This document shows positions 16,060-24,540 of a stretch of 64,000 nt of DNA, in pieces. The position numbers and the translations under genes are program-made. The stretch is from Streptomyces sp. ST2-7A. GTDB lineage: Bacteria > Actinomycetota > Actinomycetes > Streptomycetales > Streptomycetaceae. The notes beneath the pieces were generated by a model that saw nothing but the letters and a program-made list of their open reading frames with translations, was not told the origin of the DNA and ran no database searches. How positions within the stretch are numbered: the stretch's first letter is position 1; every line of letters begins with the position of its first letter. The stretch is taken from positions 1 to 64,000 of the forward strand of contig NZ_JAJUWS010000009.1 in the NCBI RefSeq assembly GCF_021390475.1, written 5' to 3'.

Positions 16060-16457
16060 CGAGCGCTCGCGGTCGGGGCCGGGGCCGGGGCCGACGCGGC
16101 CGTCGGGGTGCCGTACCTCGGGCACAGGTCGACCGCCTCGCCGGTGGCCTCCAGGAGACGTTCGGCGCTGGCGAGCAGGTCCAGGAGTTCGGGCCGGGCG
16201 AGCGAGTACAGGGAGGCCCGGCCCTGCGGGCGGGAGGTGACCAGGCCGCAGTCGCGCAGGCAGGACAGGTGCGCCGACACCGTGGACTGTGCCAGGCCCA
16301 GCCGGGAGACCAGGTCGGTCACCCGGGCCTCGCCCTCCGCCAGACGGCGCAGGATCGCCAGGCGCGCCGGGTCGCCGAGCGACCGGAACAGGGCGACCGC
16401 CGCGGAGGGGGCACCGCAGACGGGCGGGGGAGAGGGCTCGCCGGGATTCATCGTCAT
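16056..16457 (-). CDS. ArsR/SmtB-family metal sensor, CmtR-like
   Basis: A 133-residue winged-helix repressor. The HTH is ARVTDLVSRLGLAQSTVSAH. The recognition-helix region continues HLSCLRDCGLV, placing two cysteines four residues apart as in the Cd/Pb sensor CmtR, and a third cysteine lies in the C-terminal VDLCPRYG, again as in CmtR. Metal binding would release the operator and allow expression of the ATPase. Its ATG (16457) overlaps the stop of the HATPase gene and its stop overlaps the ATPase start, so three genes form one coupled operon. A separate promoter for this gene is not obvious. Confidence 0.88.
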   Translation of the reverse strand: MTMNPGEPSPPPVCGAPSAAVALFRSLGDPARLAILRRLAEGEARVTDLVSRLGLAQSTVSAHLSCLRDCGLVTSRPQGRASLYSLARPELLDLLASAERLLEATGEAVDLCPRYGTPTAASAPAPAPTASAR

Positions 16458-17083
16458 GGAGCGATGTTATCCGCCATGGGCGATGCAGGGGAAGGCGAGG
16501 GGGCGGTGGACACCTCGGCCCAGACGGTCTTGCCGGTCGGGGGGTGGGGGTCGGTGCCCCAGCGGGCGGCGAAAAGGGTGACGAGGGGGAGCCCGCGACC
16601 GGACTCGGCGGTGGGGGAGGGTAGGCGGGGGACGGTCGGCGGCAGGGCGGGCGAGGCGTCGATGACCTCGATCCGCACCCCGCCGCGATCCGGGGCGACG
16701 GCCAGGCGGAGCCGGAACTCGTGGCTCGGGACCCGATCGGGAACGTGACCGGACACCCGACCGTGGCGGGCGGCGTTGGCGGCGAGTTCGCCCACCAACA
16801 GCGCGACCGTGCCCGAGACCTCGGAGGACGCCGGGAAGCCCTCGGCGGCGAGGTGACCCACGGCGTGCCGGCGGGCGGCCCGGGCGCCCTCCGGGGTGGC
16901 GGGAAACGTCCAAGAGCGCGCCGAACGCGCCGAGCGCGCCGAGCACCCGGAACGGGACGGGAACACCGGGGCTCCGGTGGGTGAGTCGCGTTCGGTGAGG
17001 CTCGGTCCCGGGCCCGGTGAACCGGGCAGTGCGGTCGTTCGCTCGTTCGGGTCATCTTCGGCTGACGGCATCGCCTTTGACAC
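16454..17083 (-). CDS. Anti-sigma-type HATPase_c domain protein
   Basis: A 209-residue protein with a GHKL ATP-binding domain of the RsbW/SpoIIAB type: N-box VALLVGELAANAARHG, G1-like VIDASPALPP, and a G2 region SGRGLPLVTLFAARWG. Many streptomycete copies act as regulatory kinases or anti-sigma factors. The first 60 residues are disordered with a short SARSARSARS repeat. GTG 17083 is preferred (AAGGA eight bases upstream); ATG 17071 is an alternative. The stop overlaps the CmtR-like start (ATGA), which is unusual: such genes are normally solitary or beside HTH/DUF397 genes like those to the right. It is divergent from the HTH gene at 17231. Confidence 0.8.
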   Translation of the reverse strand: MSKAMPSAEDDPNERTTALPGSPGPGPSLTERDSPTGAPVFPSRSGCSARSARSARSWTFPATPEGARAARRHAVGHLAAEGFPASSEVSGTVALLVGELAANAARHGRVSGHVPDRVPSHEFRLRLAVAPDRGGVRIEVIDASPALPPTVPRLPSPTAESGRGLPLVTLFAARWGTDPHPPTGKTVWAEVSTAPSPSPASPMADNIAP

Positions 17084-17230
17084 GGAATTGGTCCTTCATG
17101 GGTGGTGCCGGTGCGCAGCGTGCGTGCGCGGTGACCTTCCGTCTTCAGGTTTCGGCAGGGAAGCCCGGGTTCGGAAGGGGAGAAGGCCTTACCCCCGGGC
17201 GCGTAAGCGCCGGGAGACGGGAGTGGAGTC

Positions 17231-18175
17231 GTGGCGAGGGAGATCGATCCGCGTTCCTCGATGGCGGCGCTGTTCGGCGCCCGGGTACGCAAACTCCGTA
17301 CGGCGGCCGGGCTGACCCAGGCCGAACTGGGCCGCCGGGCCTACGTGGTGGACTCGCGGATCACCCAGATCGAGCGGGCGTGCGGCGCCCGCCCCACACT
17401 GGAACTCGCCCGCGCCCTGGACGAGATCCTCGACGCGGACAGTCTGTTGACCGACCTGTGGCCGTACGTCTACCGGGAGACCTTCCCCGACTGGTCACGG
17501 ACCTTCATGGAGTACTCGGCGAGGGCGGTGAGGATCCATCAATACGCCGCGCACGTGGTGCCGGGGTTGTTGCAGACCCCCGACTACGCCAGGGCCGTGT
17601 TGAGCAAGGGGCGTTCGCTGCGCGATGAGGCGCACCTCAACGAACGGCTGACCGCCCGATTGCGGCGCCAGGAGCGCCTTCGGGAGCCGGACCAACCCGA
17701 GTTGTGGCTGGTGTTGGACGAAGCGGTGCTGCGGCGTCCGGTCGGCGGGTGGAAGGTCATGCGGGCTCAGTTGGAGCGACTGTTGGAAGCGACCCGCGAT
17801 CCCCGGGTGACCTTGCAAGTCCTCCCCTTCGACCAGGGTGAACACGACTCGATGGGAGGCTCGCTCACAGTGTTGACCCTGCCGGACCAGACCGAGATCG
17901 CCTATACGGAAGGTGCGGATTATGGCCAACTCGTCGAGGATCCGTCCGAGGTCGGTCTCTACTCGTTCCTCTACGATCGGTTGCGGGCAGTAGCTTTGCC
18001 GCCACTCATGTCACTCGACATGATCCGATCCGCGATGGAGGACGATCACAGTGGAGCGAGTATCCCGTCCCGGAACCAGCGTCGGCGTTTGGCGCAGAAG
18101 CAGCTACAGCAATCAGGAGGGTGGCGACTGCGTCGAGGTGGCCGGTGGGGTTCCGGGGGTGGTACCGGTGCGTGA
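17231..18175 (+). CDS. HTH regulator with DUF5753 domain
   Basis: A 314-residue protein with an N-terminal XRE helix-turn-helix (TQAELGRRAYVVDSRITQIE, about residues 29-48), followed by a DUF5753 domain (about 90-265; HVVPGLLQTPDYARAVL, LLEATRDPRVTLQVLPF). This Streptomyces-expanded family pairs with small DUF397 proteins. The last 40 residues (NQRRRLAQKQLQQSGGWRLR) are read from the same DNA that encodes the DUF397 protein in another frame. The ancestral stop was therefore probably near 18055, and the present tail is a read-through. GTG 17231 begins the conserved region. Confidence 0.88.
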   Translation: MAREIDPRSSMAALFGARVRKLRTAAGLTQAELGRRAYVVDSRITQIERACGARPTLELARALDEILDADSLLTDLWPYVYRETFPDWSRTFMEYSARAVRIHQYAAHVVPGLLQTPDYARAVLSKGRSLRDEAHLNERLTARLRRQERLREPDQPELWLVLDEAVLRRPVGGWKVMRAQLERLLEATRDPRVTLQVLPFDQGEHDSMGGSLTVLTLPDQTEIAYTEGADYGQLVEDPSEVGLYSFLYDRLRAVALPPLMSLDMIRSAMEDDHSGASIPSRNQRRRLAQKQLQQSGGWRLRRGGRWGSGGGTGA

Positions 18176-18266
18176 CAGCAAGGCGCCGGCCGGTCCGGTC
18201 CTCGGCTTCGCCGCCCCCGCGTGGACGGCTTTTCTCGGTGGGTTGAGCGATGGCACCGGGCGTTGA
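18051..18266 (+). CDS. DUF397 protein, copy 1
   Basis: A 71-residue DUF397 protein (WRRSSYSNQEGGDCVEVAGG; then VPVRDSKAPAGPVLGFAAPA and WTAFL). DUF397 proteins are small partners of DUF5753 HTH regulators; the BldB/WhiJ-type systems combine these classes. Its GTG start lies inside the 3' end of the HTH gene, overlapping by 125 bases in a different frame. The C-terminal GGLSDGTGR is where the duplication unit ends. Confidence 0.85.
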   Translation: MERVSRPGTSVGVWRRSSYSNQEGGDCVEVAGGVPGVVPVRDSKAPAGPVLGFAAPAWTAFLGGLSDGTGR

Positions 18267-18475
18267 GATGGGAGGCGGGGCCCTCGCCGGAGGGTCTCAC
18301 CGGCCCGAGCCGGGCAGTCCGGCGTGGCGCAGAAGCAGCTACAGCAATCAGGAGGGTGGCAATTGCGTCGAGGTGGCCGGTGGGGTTCCGGGGGTGGTGC
18401 CGGTGCGTGACAGCAAGGCGCCGGCCGGTCCGGTTCTCGGCTTCGCCGCCCCCGCGTGGACGGCTTTTCTCGGTG
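18090..18475 (+). repeat. 151-bp direct duplication of the DUF397 core
   Basis: Positions 18090-18240 and 18325-18475 are direct repeats of 151 bp differing at about four bases (gcgactg/gcaattg, ggtacc/ggtgcc, gtcctc/gttctc). Two of the four changes are synonymous or conservative, suggesting a recent duplication or gene conversion. Confidence 0.9.
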
Positions 18476-18498
18476 AGATGAAGAAGCCCCGCCGCTGA
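18250..18498 (+). CDS. DUF397 protein, copy 2
   Basis: An 82-residue DUF397 protein almost identical to copy 1 from PAWRRSSYSNQEGGNCVEVA onward, with a different 27-residue N-terminus and a basic KKPRR tail. It starts ATG 18250 inside the end of copy 1 in another frame. It arose by tandem duplication of the 151-bp segment described next. Confidence 0.85.
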   Translation: MAPGVEMGGGALAGGSHRPEPGSPAWRRSSYSNQEGGNCVEVAGGVPGVVPVRDSKAPAGPVLGFAAPAWTAFLGEMKKPRR

Positions 18499-18645
18499 GT
18501 TCGAGAGCCGCCCCGGCTCACGGGGGAGCGGACCGGCGGGGCCCGGAAGAGGTGTGCGCACGGCGACGGCCGCCCGCCGGGTCCGGATCCCGGTGGACGG
18601 CCGTCGCGGGCCCCGGCCGAAACCGGCGGGTGCCCGAAAGCGGGG

Positions 18646-19197
18646 TCAGACGCGCCCGAAGAACATGCTGCCCGGGGCGTCCGGGTCGTGCGAGAGGAAG
18701 TGCTCGCGGATCGCGCGAATGAACTCGTGGCGCGAGATCGTTCCATCCCCGTCGGTGTCCAAACGGGTGAACACCTCCATGGCGTCAGGGGAATCGCTCC
18801 TCCGCACGTCCCGGAGGAAGCGGACGAACTCGTCCTTGCCGATCTCGTTGTCGCCGTCGATGTCGAGGACGTCGAAGATCGCGTGACCGCCGCCCTCGGT
18901 CACGTTGAGCCGGCTGGTGTCGATGACCGCGAGGCGGTTCGCCGTGACGAACTGGTCCTTCGTGAGTCGATCCGAGTCCACGCCCGCGTGACGCAGCAGC
19001 TCCAGCCAGTAGATCTGGTAGAAGGTCTGGAGCGCCCTGGCCCGGCGGTCGTTCCTGTCGAGCCGGTAGGCCTGGATGTAGCGGTCGGCGAGCCGCTGGT
19101 AGTCCGACCAGTCCAGGTAACCGTCGTGGTTGGCGTCCATGGAGTCGAACTCACGCTCGAGCTTGACGGTGATGATGTCCTGCGCCGTGGTGGTCAT
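18646..19197 (-). CDS. EF-hand calcium-binding protein (calerythrin-like)
   Basis: A 183-residue cytosolic EF-hand protein. Canonical calcium loops are DANHDGYLDWSD (residues about 19-30), DIDGDNEIGKDE and DTDGDGTISRHE near the C-terminus; the second hand (GVDSDRLTKDQF region) is degenerate. Length and layout match actinobacterial calerythrin/sarcoplasmic-type proteins that buffer or sense Ca2+. ATG 19197 precedes TTTAQDIITVKLEREFDSMD, the usual N-terminus. It is transcribed opposite to the DUF397 genes. Confidence 0.92.
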   Translation of the reverse strand: MTTTAQDIITVKLEREFDSMDANHDGYLDWSDYQRLADRYIQAYRLDRNDRRARALQTFYQIYWLELLRHAGVDSDRLTKDQFVTANRLAVIDTSRLNVTEGGGHAIFDVLDIDGDNEIGKDEFVRFLRDVRRSDSPDAMEVFTRLDTDGDGTISRHEFIRAIREHFLSHDPDAPGSMFFGRV

Positions 19198-19419
19198 GGG
19201 CCGGGTCCTTCCGTGGGTCCGTCTCGCGGCTCCCCCAGCATCGGGACGGACACCCCCGGGGCGGGGGACCGGCCACGCCCATGTCACCCGATGTGGTGCT
19301 CGTCTTCATCCGTTCGGTCCACCTCGTACGCCGATGCCCCGGACCCGGGGTCCGGGGCATCGGCCGGTCGAAGAGCAGGGGCGCGCCGCCGAGTTGGCCG
19401 GGCCGGCGGCGGCCCGTCC

Positions 19420-19815
19420 TCACCCCGTCCGGCGCGGACGCCGGTCGGCGGCCAGGGCGGCGAGGGAGAGCAGCGCGGCGGCGGTGGTGCCGGCGGCCAT
19501 GACGCCGCCCCGTGACCGCCAGGACATCACCGAGCGGGTCGAGCGGGCGGAGAGCAGCGAGGCGGTGCTCAGCCACGAGCCGACCGACAGGATCGACAGG
19601 GCGGAGCCGACGGAGCCCACCGCCAGGAACGACCCCACCGATCCGATCGACAGTGCCGAGCCGGTGGAGCCGATCGAGAGCACGGAGTCCCGGGACCACA
19701 GGGAGAGCACCGAGTCCGTGGAGCCGACGGAGAGCACGGAGTCGCGGGAGCGGACGGATCGCACGGAGTCGATGTTTCCGGAGTGACGGGCCCCGGTGCG
19801 AGAGGGTTTCGACAT
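19420..19815 (-). CDS. Nonapeptide serine-repeat protein with C-terminal membrane segment
   Basis: A 131-residue protein. Residues about 16-105 consist of roughly ten nine-residue repeats of the pattern x-S-x-L-S-x-x-S-x (for example DSVLSVGST, DSVLSIGST, GSALSIGSV). After them comes a short hydrophobic helix (MAAGTTAAALLSLAALAA) and a basic tail. Serines three residues apart with alternating small/aliphatic residues suggest a stacked beta-solenoid. I recall similar unnamed proteins in actinomycetes but no function. ATG 19815 gives the complete repeat block. The long plus-strand frames over the same DNA are antisense shadows of the repeat. Confidence 0.65.
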   Translation of the reverse strand: MSKPSRTGARHSGNIDSVRSVRSRDSVLSVGSTDSVLSLWSRDSVLSIGSTGSALSIGSVGSFLAVGSVGSALSILSVGSWLSTASLLSARSTRSVMSWRSRGGVMAAGTTAAALLSLAALAADRRPRRTG

Positions 19816-19939
19816 GACGCCATCGTGCCCCCGGGAGCGGGGTTCGCGCAGCCCGGCGCGTGCCCCGCCGCTTCCGTGTCCCGACCGGGCGGGAGGATGG
19901 CCGGGGTCGGGAGGGGCCCGATCGGAGAGGACAACGGGC

Positions 19940-20911
19940 ATGGCGGCGGACGGCATCGCGATCGGACCGGCGGAACGGGCGGCGGACGCCCCGACGCGGG
20001 CGAACGAGCCCGGCCTGGGGCAGTTGCGCGCACGGATCGCGGAAGCGGTACGCGAGGGCGGCGGTCGGGTCGTCGAGCCGGCCGAGGCCGCCGGCCTGGT
20101 GTGGCTGACGCCGGCCGACGCGGACGCGCTCAACCGCCTCCTCGACGCCCATCCGGCCATCCGATGGGTGCAGTTCCCCTGGGCCGGGGTGGAGAAGCTG
20201 GTGGCGAACGGTGTCACCGACCGCCCGATCACCTTCACCAGCGCCAAGGGGTTGTTCGCCGAGCAGGTGGCCGAGCACGCCCTGACGCTCGCCCTGGCCT
20301 GTCTGCGGAGCCTGGCCGTGCAGGCCCGCACGCCGCGCTGGCACTCGATCGACCCGGCTTCGCTGTTCCGGCGCCGGGTGACGGTGGTGGGCGCCGGCGG
20401 CACGGCGCGGGAACTGGTGCGGTTGCTCGCCCCCTTCGGCTGCGAGGTCCGGGTGGTGCGCCGGTCGGCGGGGGAGCGGGTCGAGGGGGTGGCCGAGACG
20501 CTGCCGGTGTCCGCGCTGCCGGAGGTGCTGCCGCGCACCGACGTGCTGGTGCTCGCCCTGGCGCTGACGCCGGAAAGTCGGCAGTTGATCGGGGCGCGGG
20601 AGCTGGCCGCGCTCCCCGCGCACGCCGTGGTGGTGAACGTGGCCCGGGGCGCCCATGTGGACACCGACGCGCTGGTGGCGGAGTTGCGGCGGGACGGCCT
20701 GGCGGCGGTCGGGCTGGATGTGACCGACCCGGAGCCGCTGCCGGAGGGGCACCCGCTGTGGTCGGACCCGCGCGTACTGATCACCTCGCACTGCGCGGAC
20801 TCCGCCGAGTTCGCGACCCGGGTGTTGTGCGGGCGGGTCGCCCGCAACGTGGCGAACCTGCGAACGGGCCGGGAGTTGGAGGGGCCGGTGGATCCGAAGG
20901 CGGGGTACTGA
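19940..20911 (+). CDS. D-isomer-specific 2-hydroxyacid dehydrogenase family protein
   Basis: A 323-residue NAD-binding enzyme. The Rossmann motif is RVTVVGAGGTARELVRLLAP (G-x-G-x-x-A instead of GxGxxG). The catalytic Arg is in VVNVARGAHVDTDAL, Glu is in DVTDPEPLPEGHPLW, and the usual His position appears as ITSHCAD. Members reduce 2-keto acids to D-2-hydroxy acids; the specific substrate is unknown. The start at ATG 19940 lies after a short GC-rich leader. It stands alone, followed by a small unrelated gene. Confidence 0.9.
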   Translation: MAADGIAIGPAERAADAPTRANEPGLGQLRARIAEAVREGGGRVVEPAEAAGLVWLTPADADALNRLLDAHPAIRWVQFPWAGVEKLVANGVTDRPITFTSAKGLFAEQVAEHALTLALACLRSLAVQARTPRWHSIDPASLFRRRVTVVGAGGTARELVRLLAPFGCEVRVVRRSAGERVEGVAETLPVSALPEVLPRTDVLVLALALTPESRQLIGARELAALPAHAVVVNVARGAHVDTDALVAELRRDGLAAVGLDVTDPEPLPEGHPLWSDPRVLITSHCADSAEFATRVLCGRVARNVANLRTGRELEGPVDPKAGY

Positions 20912-21008
20912 GCGATCACCGCCGTTCGTCACACCGCTGTCCACCGCCTGTGGACAACGCCGGGCGGGTGGGGCCGGATTGTCGGTGCCGGGGTCTACCG
21001 TTCCGGTC

Positions 21009-21374
21009 ATGGAGATCACGGAGAAGCCGATGCGCCCGACGACGCGGTGGCGGGACCGGCTCGCTCGGCAGCCGGAGCTGTACCCGACGGAGCTGCTGGA
21101 GGCGGCCGACGCGGTCCTGGACGCCTTCGACAGCGAGGTGGCCGCGCTGGGCGACGCGCCGTCCGACGCCGAGGTGGTGGCCCGGGTCGAGCGGGTGGTG
21201 ACGGCGTTCAACGACCTCGACGAGCGCCACGGCTTCATCGAGACGATCGAGCGCGAGGAGCTGTGCGATCACATCGACGCCGTGCTCACCGCCCGGGGGG
21301 TGGATGTCGAGGCCCTCGCCGGGCGGGCGGGGATCGGCCGGTGGGAGCTGACCGACGCCTGGCGGGACTGGTAG
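21009..21374 (+). CDS. Conserved hypothetical acidic helical protein
   Basis: A 121-residue predicted all-helical protein (LLEAADAVLDAFDSEVAALG; DDLDERHGFIETIEREELCD-type segments). I recall similar conserved streptomycete proteins of unknown role. A terminator shared with the next, convergent gene begins seven bases after its stop. Confidence 0.75.
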   Translation: MEITEKPMRPTTRWRDRLARQPELYPTELLEAADAVLDAFDSEVAALGDAPSDAEVVARVERVVTAFNDLDERHGFIETIEREELCDHIDAVLTARGVDVEALAGRAGIGRWELTDAWRDW

Positions 21375-21380
21375 GCGTCG

Positions 21381-21416
21381 GGTCGGGTGCCCGGCGCGGC
21401 GACCGGGCGCCCGACC
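21381..21416. terminator. Bidirectional terminator between convergent genes
   Basis: Fourteen-pair stem ggtcgggtgcccgg / ccgggcgcccgacc (one G-U pair) with an eight-base loop, exactly between two convergent stop codons. Confidence 0.75.
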
Positions 21417-21420
21417 GGGG

Positions 21421-22458
21421 TCAGCCGGTGGGCGGGACGTTGAGGTGCGCGTAGATCGGGAGGTGGTCGCTGCCGGTGGCGGGCATCACGAGCAGGCGCT
21501 CGATCTCCAGTCCCCGGGTCATCACGTGGTCGATGCGCGCGATGGGGAAGGTCTCGGGCCAGGAGAAGCGCAGCGGCCCGCCGGTGGAGTCCATCCGGTC
21601 GGTGATCGGACCCAGCCCCCGGTCGTCGATGGTGCCGTTGAGGTCGCCGAGGAGCACGATCCGCTCCAGGGGCTCGTCTGCCAGCGCCTCGCCGGCGACC
21701 CGGGCGGCCTCATCGCGGAGGCGGGTGGTGAAGCCGGTGGGGCCCACCCGCACGGAGGGGAGGTGGGCGACGTACACGGCGAGGTCGCCGTCGGGGGTGC
21801 GAGCCCGGGCACGCAGCATGCCGCGGGTCCACTCCGGGCCGAGCGTCGCCGGTCGGACAGGGACGTTGCGCACCTCGTCCAGGGGGTGCCGGGACCACAG
21901 GCCGAGGGTGCCGGAGACGACGTGGTGGGGGTACTCGGAGTCGAGGATCGCGGAGAAGGCGGGGAGGAGCTCGGGGGTGATCTCCTGGAGGCCGATGAGG
22001 TCGGCCCCGGTGTCGGCCAGGCTCCGGGCGGTACCGGCGGGGTCGGTGTTGTCGTCGCCCACGTTGTGCTGGGCGACGGCGTAGCCGGTTTCGGGGACCG
22101 AGTGGGGGTCCGGGGCCGTCAGGGCGGCTCCGTGCAGGACCAGCCAGACGCCGGTGGGGACGAGCAGGGAGACCGCCGCGCCGGCGGAACGTCGCAGGAG
22201 CGCGACGAGCGCCAGGAGGGGAATCGCCGCGCCCAGCCAGGGGCGGAAGGACTCCAACAGGCTGCCGAGCCGTCCCGGGGTGTTGGGGACGATGCCGGGA
22301 ACGGCGAGCAGAAGGGCCGTGAACAGGGCGAGCGGTACGAGGACGCGGCCTGTCCGGACGAAGGGGATCAGGGGGCGCGGTTCGGAGTCCGCCCCCGTCG
22401 GGGGCGCCGGTGACCGGTCGGGGGACGGCGGCGCGGAGGGGGAGTCGGAGGTGCTCAT
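21421..22458 (-). CDS. Membrane-anchored endonuclease/exonuclease/phosphatase-family protein
   Basis: A 345-residue protein. Residues 1-35 are disordered, followed by three TM segments (RVLVPLALFTALLLAVPGIV; LGAAIPLLALVALL; AVSLLVPTGVWLVLHGAAL). An EEP domain follows with AQHNVGDDN, GLQEI (metal Glu), AHLPSV, LLGDLNGTIDD (Asp/Asn) and GSDHLPIYA (catalytic Asp-His). EEP enzymes cleave phosphodiesters in DNA, sphingomyelin or inositol phosphates. The domain would face outside, so a lipid or extracellular DNA substrate is plausible. ATG 22458 is chosen; the longer open frame is a GC-rich artefact. Confidence 0.88.
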   Translation of the reverse strand: MSTSDSPSAPPSPDRSPAPPTGADSEPRPLIPFVRTGRVLVPLALFTALLLAVPGIVPNTPGRLGSLLESFRPWLGAAIPLLALVALLRRSAGAAVSLLVPTGVWLVLHGAALTAPDPHSVPETGYAVAQHNVGDDNTDPAGTARSLADTGADLIGLQEITPELLPAFSAILDSEYPHHVVSGTLGLWSRHPLDEVRNVPVRPATLGPEWTRGMLRARARTPDGDLAVYVAHLPSVRVGPTGFTTRLRDEAARVAGEALADEPLERIVLLGDLNGTIDDRGLGPITDRMDSTGGPLRFSWPETFPIARIDHVMTRGLEIERLLVMPATGSDHLPIYAHLNVPPTG

Positions 22459-22645
22459 CCTCCATGGGACGTGGCGGGGCCCGCCGGGGGTTCCCGACGG
22501 GCCCCACCTCCTCGCGACCCTGCCGTGGTCCGGGGCCACTGGAGCCCGTTCCACTCTCCCCCCACTCTCCCCCGGGTGACCGCTCCCGGCATCCCGGGCG
22601 GGGCACGGTGCCGGGAGCCGGGTCCCTGCACGTACCATCCGCCCC

Positions 22646-23668
22646 ATGGGAGCGACGGACGGCGACACGGGCGGGGTCGGTACGGGCGACGGCGGGACCG
22701 GGCGGACGGCGGCGGGAGGCGGTGCGGCCGACGCGGGGACGTCGGCGCCGTCCCCGGCCGGCGGGCAGTGGTTTCCGCCGGAGTGGGCCGGGCGCATCCG
22801 CGCGCTGTGGGCCGGTGAGCTGGTGCCGCCGGAGCCGCGTCGGGCGGCGACGGTGATGCTGCTGCGCGACGGCCCGCTCGGGGGCTCCCCGGTGGAGGTG
22901 TACCTGTTGCGGCGCCGGGCGTCGATGGCGTTCGGCGCGGGCGCGCACGCCTACCCGGGCGGCGGGGTGGATCCGCGCGACGAGGAGTGGGACGACGCGG
23001 CGGCGGGCTGGTCGGGCCCGGACCGCTCGCGGTGGGCGGCCCGGCTCGGGGTCTCCGAGGCGGTGGCGCAGAGCATCGTCTGCGCGGCGGTGCGCGAGAC
23101 CTTCGAGGAGTCGGGGGTGCTGCTGGCGGGGCCGCACGGCGGCGGCGTGGTCGCGGACACCACCGGCGACGACTGGGAGGTGGACCGGCGGGCGCTGGTG
23201 GACCGGAAGCTTTCCTTCTCGGAGTTCCTGGCCCGCCGCCGGCTGGTGCTGCGCAGCGAACTGCTGGCGCCGTGGACGCGGTGGATCACGCCGGAGTTCG
23301 AGAGCCGCCGCTACGACACGTGGTTCTTCGTCGCGGCGCTGCCGGTCGGGCAGCGCGCGCGGAACGCCTCCACGGAGGCGGACCGCACGCTGTGGACGGC
23401 GCCGGGCGATGCGTACGCCGGGTACCGGCGCGGTGAGTTGCTGATGATGCCGCCCACCGCCGCGACGCTGCGGGAGCTGGCGGAGTCGGTGGACTCGGCG
23501 GAGCCTGCGGTGGTGCGGGTGGCGGCCGACGGCCGGGACCTGTCGCCGGTGTTGGCGCGCACCCGCCGGGAGGGCGGGGAGATCGTCATCCACTGGCCGG
23601 GGTACGAGGAATTCGAGAAGCGGATGCCCGATCCCGAGGCGGGCGGCGGAGCGGAGGAGCGGCGATGA
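22646..23668 (+). CDS. NUDIX hydrolase, long form
   Basis: A 340-residue protein with a Gly-rich disordered N-terminus (1-45) and a NUDIX domain of the NUDT7/NUDT19-like type. The Nudix box is split by a long insert: AYPGGGVDPRDEEW, then AVRETFEESGVLLAG. The C-terminal half (RWITPEFESRRYDTWFFVAA) is typical of large actinobacterial NUDIX proteins that act on CoA or nucleotide diphosphates. Its stop overlaps the next start (ATGA), so the gene is coupled to a metallo-beta-lactamase-fold enzyme; this NUDIX/MBL pairing is conserved in streptomycetes. Confidence 0.9.
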   Translation: MGATDGDTGGVGTGDGGTGRTAAGGGAADAGTSAPSPAGGQWFPPEWAGRIRALWAGELVPPEPRRAATVMLLRDGPLGGSPVEVYLLRRRASMAFGAGAHAYPGGGVDPRDEEWDDAAAGWSGPDRSRWAARLGVSEAVAQSIVCAAVRETFEESGVLLAGPHGGGVVADTTGDDWEVDRRALVDRKLSFSEFLARRRLVLRSELLAPWTRWITPEFESRRYDTWFFVAALPVGQRARNASTEADRTLWTAPGDAYAGYRRGELLMMPPTAATLRELAESVDSAEPAVVRVAADGRDLSPVLARTRREGGEIVIHWPGYEEFEKRMPDPEAGGGAEERR

Positions 23669-24498
23669 CGGAAGCGGTCTCCCGGCCCGGGCGACCCCGG
23701 GCCGGGACCATCGACGGGCCGGCGACGGAGCGTGCCACCAGCGTGCTGGCGCCCAACCCGTCGCCGATGACGCTGGACGGGACCAACACCTGGATCGTCG
23801 CCGAGCCGGATGGCCGCTCGGCCGTGGTGATCGACCCCGGTCCGCTCGACGAGGGGCACCTGCGGAAGGTGATCGCCGCGGTCGAGGAGAGTGGGCGGCG
23901 CGTCGGCCTGACCCTCCTCACCCACGGGCACGCCGACCACTCTGAGGGCGCGGCGCGGTTCGCCGAGTTGACGGGCACGGCCGTGCGGGCGCTGGACCCG
24001 GCGTTCCGACTCGGTGGTGAGGGGCTGACCGCCGGTCAGGCCGTGGAGATGGACGGGCTGGTGCTGCGCGTGGTGGCGACGCCGGGGCACACGCACGACT
24101 CGTTGTCCTTCCACATACCCGCCGACGGCGCGGTGCTGACGGGGGACACGGTCCTGGGTCGGGGCACCACGATGGTCAGCCATCCCGACGGGGACCTGGG
24201 GGACTACCTGGACTCGCTGCGCCGGCTGCGGTCGATGACCGTGGACGACGGCGTGGAGACGGTGTTGCCGGGGCACGGCCCGGTGTTGCGGGACGCGCAG
24301 GGCGCCATCGACTACTACCTCGTGCACCGCGCCAAACGGCTGGCGGAGGTGGAGACGGCGGTGGAGGACGGGCTGCGCACGCCGGGGGAGGTGGTGGCGC
24401 GGGTGTACGCGGACGTGGACCGCACGCTGTGGCCGGCGGCCGAGCAGTCGGTGCGGGCGCAGCTGGAGTACCTGCGGGGGCACGGCCTGATCGAGTGA
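23665..24498 (+). CDS. Metallo-beta-lactamase-fold hydrolase
   Basis: A 277-residue MBL-fold enzyme. Zn ligands are in LLTHGHADHSEGA (HxHxDH), VATPGHTHDSL, LTGDTVLG and VLPGHGPVL. A C-terminal winged-helix-like segment (LRTPGEVVARVYADVDRTLW, then QLEYLRGHGLIE) marks the LACTB2-like subgroup, some of which are endoribonucleases or thioester hydrolases. It is coupled to the preceding NUDIX gene by a four-base overlap. A strong terminator follows. Confidence 0.93.
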   Translation: MTEAVSRPGRPRAGTIDGPATERATSVLAPNPSPMTLDGTNTWIVAEPDGRSAVVIDPGPLDEGHLRKVIAAVEESGRRVGLTLLTHGHADHSEGAARFAELTGTAVRALDPAFRLGGEGLTAGQAVEMDGLVLRVVATPGHTHDSLSFHIPADGAVLTGDTVLGRGTTMVSHPDGDLGDYLDSLRRLRSMTVDDGVETVLPGHGPVLRDAQGAIDYYLVHRAKRLAEVETAVEDGLRTPGEVVARVYADVDRTLWPAAEQSVRAQLEYLRGHGLIE

Positions 24499-24540
24499 CC
24501 CGGGTGCCGGAGCCGCCGGGTCCCGGCGACGCCGGAACGC

